Positions 59,928 to 64,000 of a DNA stretch of 64,000 bases are shown here, piece after piece. The stretch comes from Scleropages formosus (taxonomy: Eukaryota; Chordata; Actinopteri; Osteoglossiformes; Osteoglossidae). The notes under the pieces were generated by a model, which had not been told where the DNA came from, made no database searches, and worked only from the letters and a program-made list of their open reading frames with translations. Within the stretch, counting starts at the first letter, position 1. Each line of letters begins with the position of its first letter. A program made the translations under genes and the position numbers. Location of the stretch: the NCBI RefSeq assembly GCF_900964775.1, contig NC_041821.1, forward strand, positions 10,241,394 through 10,305,393. The letters run 5' to 3'.

Positions 59928-62900
59928 CTAACGCATTTTTTTACGCTTACGGAGCATTGTGGGCTTCTCGTGTCGAACCAGCGGTAGCACTAGGGTGGCC
60001 ATTCGGTGTTCCTCTAGCAGGCTGCCTCCTGCTGTGGTTAGCTGCTTGCTGAGCTTCAGCCCCATGGCCTTGGCCACCTCAACTATCCTGCAGCGGAGGA
60101 GAGGAGGGGACGTGGTCAGCGCACTTCCCACGTGGTCACTGAATGCTGCACACACATGCAGATTAGTGTCAGAGCTTTCACTCCAATGGCTCCAAAGGAG
60201 TAGCTATTCTTCCTATGTATAATATACGAGAGTTGAAATACACGATCGGCTTCTCCTTCCTATACGTGAAATCTTCTGCTGATTTTACACCATTGTACCA
60301 ACACAGTAAGGTGGGTGGTTAAAGACAAAGTCTGGTTCAAACCCTAACACGGGTCCTGTTATGCAGATGAAGTACCATGGTAAAGGATACTATATCCCCT
60401 GGAAAAAAAATCCATCTTTCATAAAACCAGTAAAACAAAACTGGTCTGTACAAAACCGTCAGCAAAGTGATTAAAAAAACCACACGCAAAACTCATAATG
60501 TATCCGAAGTGCCAGACTTCTTGAATCTATTGCATGTTGATATTATGGATTTCCACTTGACTGAAATAGTCTGACATTTTGCTGACACCATTATCATTTA
60601 GCCTTTAGAGGTTAAGAGTCTGTCCAGTTCTGGGGAAGCAAACCAGTGCCTTGAAAATCTTACTTGGCCTCCTTCATGCCCAAGTCACGATGCAGCAATG
60701 TGAGGTCAGCCATCTGGTCCCCCATATGAAGCAGCAAGGCCAGGCAGTATGCAGCAAGCTTCACCCGCATTGAGGCTGGCACCACATGCTGGATCCTGAC
60801 AAGAGAACAAGAGCGATCGAGCCACATAAAGGATTCCTCCTGCACACCAACCACAAAGACAAACACACCATAACATGAGATCACTGCTAATTCAGAAGTG
60901 CAGTATTTGTAATTTGAGGAATCCCATTCCAGCCTTCTCCTCCAAGCAGCTGAGCAGAAGAGTGAGCATCCACCAGTTCCTAACACCAAGTGAATTATGC
61001 ACAGAGACTTAATGCATCTATTAATTTTGCACGGGGACATCTGCAAGAGTGAAACCAACAGGTTGAATGGCTAGGACTGAGGATAATGGATTTGCTGCAC
61101 ATTTACATCTCATACAGACCAACCCAAGCCTGAGACCACAACATGACACAATCTGACATTCAGCTTTGGAGATGGTGCTCATGCTCACTTCTGACAGCAA
61201 AGCTCTTCAGAGCTCAAAGAGAACTGTGTCACAGACACCCACCTGCCTCTACTGAACACCTCAGCAGTGAAGGTCTTCATCAGCTTGTTGGCAATAACAC
61301 GGGGACAGCCCTCCTCCAAGCTAACTGGACATAATCAGAGCAAGACACCACTTACAATGACCTGATATACAGTAATTCACGTTGCACAGAAGCTACTGAA
61401 TAAAAGGACTGGTAATCAAAAAGTGGTCAACTTAGACTGTCAGATGGGAGTTCTTAAGTGATCCAAAAAGCCTGTAGGACTCACATTTGCGATTGAAGTT
61501 ACTCTTCTGCTGAGACAGTTTGATGAGCTGAAACAGGTACCAGGCACAGCGGGCTTGTCTGTGGCGCCTCTCTCCTTCAGTGGGGAGGGTCTGGAGTTGT
61601 ACGAGAACTGACCTGGGGCTGTAGGCACAGAGGAGCTCCGTTAGCGAGAGAGGGCACATCTACGGTCGCAACTGAAAGCGGCTCCACTCAAAGCACACCT
61701 GCCATCCTGCTCCATCTTCTGCAGATCATCAGGGGACAACTCGGTCAGCTTCTGTGCAGGCACCTCCAGAGCCTTGTACTCCACCGGGGAGATGACTGAT
61801 ACACAACTCAAGAAATCTAACATGTAAAGAGAGCTTAAAATTGGTGGATTTTTTTCTAGTCATGACATTGTGCATGGATCTCAGTGGATCCATTTCCCCG
61901 TTTCTGTGTTTTACACACATCACAACGTAACACCACAAACCATGTCACCCACCACCCAGGTAAGGGATGGCTTAATGTTGGAAATGTGCATATATGTTTT
62001 GGGTATGGATTGCGCGCACGCACACACACGCACACACACACAGACACAAAAGGATACGGTCATCAAAAGGATAAACATCCTCTGGTCGGTCTGCATCAGG
62101 ATGGCAAGGTGGCAGGTGCTGCGAGGCATCATTCAGCGATTCCGTCTGAGCCACGTCCTGCTCCAGGGCTTCAAAAGGTACAAGAGAAAGAACCATAAAA
62201 ACTAATGTAATACTATCTGCCACAGAAATGCAGTCAGTAATTTAGATTAAGTATCTTGATCAAAAGCACTACAGTAGGAGGCTACACCCACAAAGGGGCG
62301 AGATACATACAGCTCCTATGGAATGCAATGCACGGAAGCACAAACTATAAGATAACGTTAATTGCCAAGTGCGTTTGCACACGCAAGGAATTTGACACGG
62401 TAGATGTTCCACATTCAACAGGGTAACCATATAGTAAACCATATAAAAGCAGAACAGTATAATTACAGGGGTATCTATGAGTCTAAGTAACAAGGACATA
62501 GAGGTGGAAAACAGTAGTAATGCAAAACAAAAAAGTGTGGTTGGTGACATTAATAAGTGTAAAATAATCAGGGACAGTTGGCAGCGTATTGGTCAGAGCT
62601 ACTGCCTTTGGACCCAAAGGTTGCGGGTTTGATTCTCACCTCCAGGTGTAGTACCCTTGAGCAAGGTACTTACCCTAAATTGCTCTGGTAAAATTACCCA
62701 GATGTATAAATGGATAAATAACTATAGATAGCTTAATACTGTAAGCTGCTTTGGAGAAACATGTCAGCTACATAAATGTGTGTAGACCAAATTTCAGCTG
62801 CATTAATTTAGAGGGACAGGGGGATCTTAGTGTTTATTCAAATGGGGATATGGATTACGATGTAAAAGAGAACGTTTTGACCATTGTGTGTGTGTGTGAG

Positions 62901-63909
62901 TGAGAGAGAGAGAGAGAAAATACCTTCCAAGCCCTTCTGCTCAATGACACGGTTGGCTGCCTTGGCCACAGCATGCTGCAGGGCCTCGCTTCCCACCATG
63001 TTCAGTCGCCTGGACGTGAGGGCACGTTTCTGCTTGTTGGTGCCAAAGGCCTCGATCAGAGAGTCCACCTGCAAGACAGACGAGCAGACAACCCCTGAAT
63101 CCAATACACCAACCCACCAATACCTGAGCGGTCGCTGGGTCGGAGGACGCTGACCAGCCAGCATTACCAACCCATATCAAATAATTTAAAAGCCAAAAAT
63201 CAGTGCGAGCACGGGAGATACCTTGTCCCTGTATGACTGAGACGCATTCTTCTGAGGTTCATCTTCTCGTGTTGATTCACCTACAACATCGTGAAAACCA
63301 ACACCTTTCAGCACTTGCACTACCCATGACAAGAAAAGCCTGCCATCTACAGTATCCCACCATATACCTGGAATTACAGGCTGCATGTTGAAGAGCTGAG
63401 CGCTGTGCACCTCCATGTTTTTGGTGGCCTTGTTAAGGACCCCAACATAATAGCTGGGGAAATAAATGTGACGAAAGCACACGATTGTTATTGTGACTCC
63501 ACGTTAATAAATAGTGTCCTGAAGCATTAGGGTTATTCCAGAACAAGTTATCAGACGTTATCAGACGGTTCCAAAGAGCAGCGACCTACTTGCAAAGGGT
63601 GTTGCATCTCAAAGATCCTGTTCCAAAGTTATTGCCAACGTAAGACAGCCTGTCCGTCTCAGCTGCCTGCACAAATGGGGAAGGGGTGTTTAAAATAAAA
63701 TAAAAATTAAAAAAAAAAAAAAGAAGAAATCAAGTCATCGCACAACAACGTGAGATTGGACCATGTATGAGCAGGACAAAAATTTATTAGCTGGAAGAAA
63801 CTTACAACGATGAGTCGGCTCTTCTTCCGGGGGTTCTCCGAGTCTTTGCTGCTATACATGGAGAAGCTCACAGCATCTGTGTTACTCAGGTTCCCGTTGG
63901 AGAACTGGA
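59928..63909 (-). CDS. polr1e: RNA polymerase I subunit E / PAF53 (11 exons; first exon beyond right edge)
   Basis: Nucleolar Pol I-associated factor of the RPA49/PAF53 family, which dimerises with POLR1G and promotes initiation and elongation on rDNA. Exons on minus: 63806-63909, 63590-63666, 63368-63453, 63222-63280, 62924-63068, 62058-62168, 61699-61795, 61485-61618, 61243-61324, 60664-60795, 59928-60087. They give 394 aa beginning (V)QFSNGNLSNTDAVSF; the human protein has about 24 residues before this. Landmarks are ETDRLSYVGNNFGTG, FNMQPV, IEAFGTNKQKRAL, PEDVYPFDDLISPVEY, RRHRQARCAWYL and the C-terminal basic RKRKKMR (probable nuclear/nucleolar signal). Exon 9 uses the acceptor before TTAGCTTGG, since the next AG would break the frame. 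The gene is tail-to-tail with fbxo10, as in human. Confidence 0.95.
62573..62785 (+). repeat. tRNA-derived SINE, family B, fullest copy (polr1e intron)
   Basis: Head GGACAGTTGGCAGCGTATTG (box A region), box-B-like GCGGGTTTGATTCTC, then GTAGTACCCTTGAGCAAGG and CCCAGATGTATAAATGG. It ends at TTTGGAGAAACATGTCAGCT. It serves as the reference copy for family B in this window. Confidence 0.85.
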
Positions 63910-64000
63910 CTGTAGGAAACGGGGCAGCATTAGACAAGACCCCCCCAGCGACCCTCCCCAGCGACACCAGCAGCATCAAGACCCCCCCCAACGCCCCCAG

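Overview
This is a vertebrate nuclear genome window, almost certainly from a ray-finned fish. The coding exons are short, spliced and GT-AG bounded. Their predicted proteins align from memory with human and fish orthologues, and the introns carry tRNA-derived SINEs. One SINE family (the TCTGGGGTTCGAGTCC-type) looks like one I associate with bonytongues such as arowana. That species hint is moderate confidence only. There are no prokaryotic, phage, CRISPR or virus-like features.

Layout, left to right: (1) 1-350, minus: first coding exon of tbc1d1, running off the left edge, with a CpG-rich non-coding first exon at about 1264-1610. (2) 3739-12815, minus: complete pgm2 in 13 exons (610 aa), with a duplicated NRF1/CCAAT-type promoter just upstream. 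(3) 14869-15690, minus: a two-exon beta-thymosin gene (44 aa). (4) 20107-20997, plus: single-coding-exon slc25a51 (mitochondrial NAD+ carrier, 296 aa) with a long 3' UTR. (5) 26090-35359, minus: frmpd1 in 15 coding exons (about 1628 aa), tail-to-tail with slc25a51; a likely 5' UTR exon lies near 48.4 kb, making 35.4-48.4 kb its large first intron. (6) 52011-58642, plus: complete fbxo10 in 10 coding exons (948 aa). (7) 59928-63909, minus: polr1e lacking only its first exon, tail-to-tail with fbxo10.

Two synteny blocks meet here. pgm2-tbc1d1 has the order and orientation of human 4p14. polr1e/fbxo10/frmpd1/slc25a51 has the order and orientations of human 9p13.2, but without TOMM5, TRMT10B, EXOSC3 and DCAF10. 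The thymosin gene sits between the blocks. The genes do not form one pathway: they cover sugar-phosphate metabolism, Rab-GAP signalling, actin sequestration, mitochondrial NAD+ import, polarity/G-protein scaffolding, ubiquitin ligation and RNA polymerase I transcription.

I see no previously undescribed system. The points most worth a second look are the synteny junction and its gene losses, the duplicated pgm2 promoter, an exon-1-like relic of pgm2 that keeps a splice donor, the conserved CaaX end of Fbxo10, the conserved GPSM-binding-type motif of Frmpd1, and GC-rich, possibly conserved non-coding DNA in the frmpd1 first intron.
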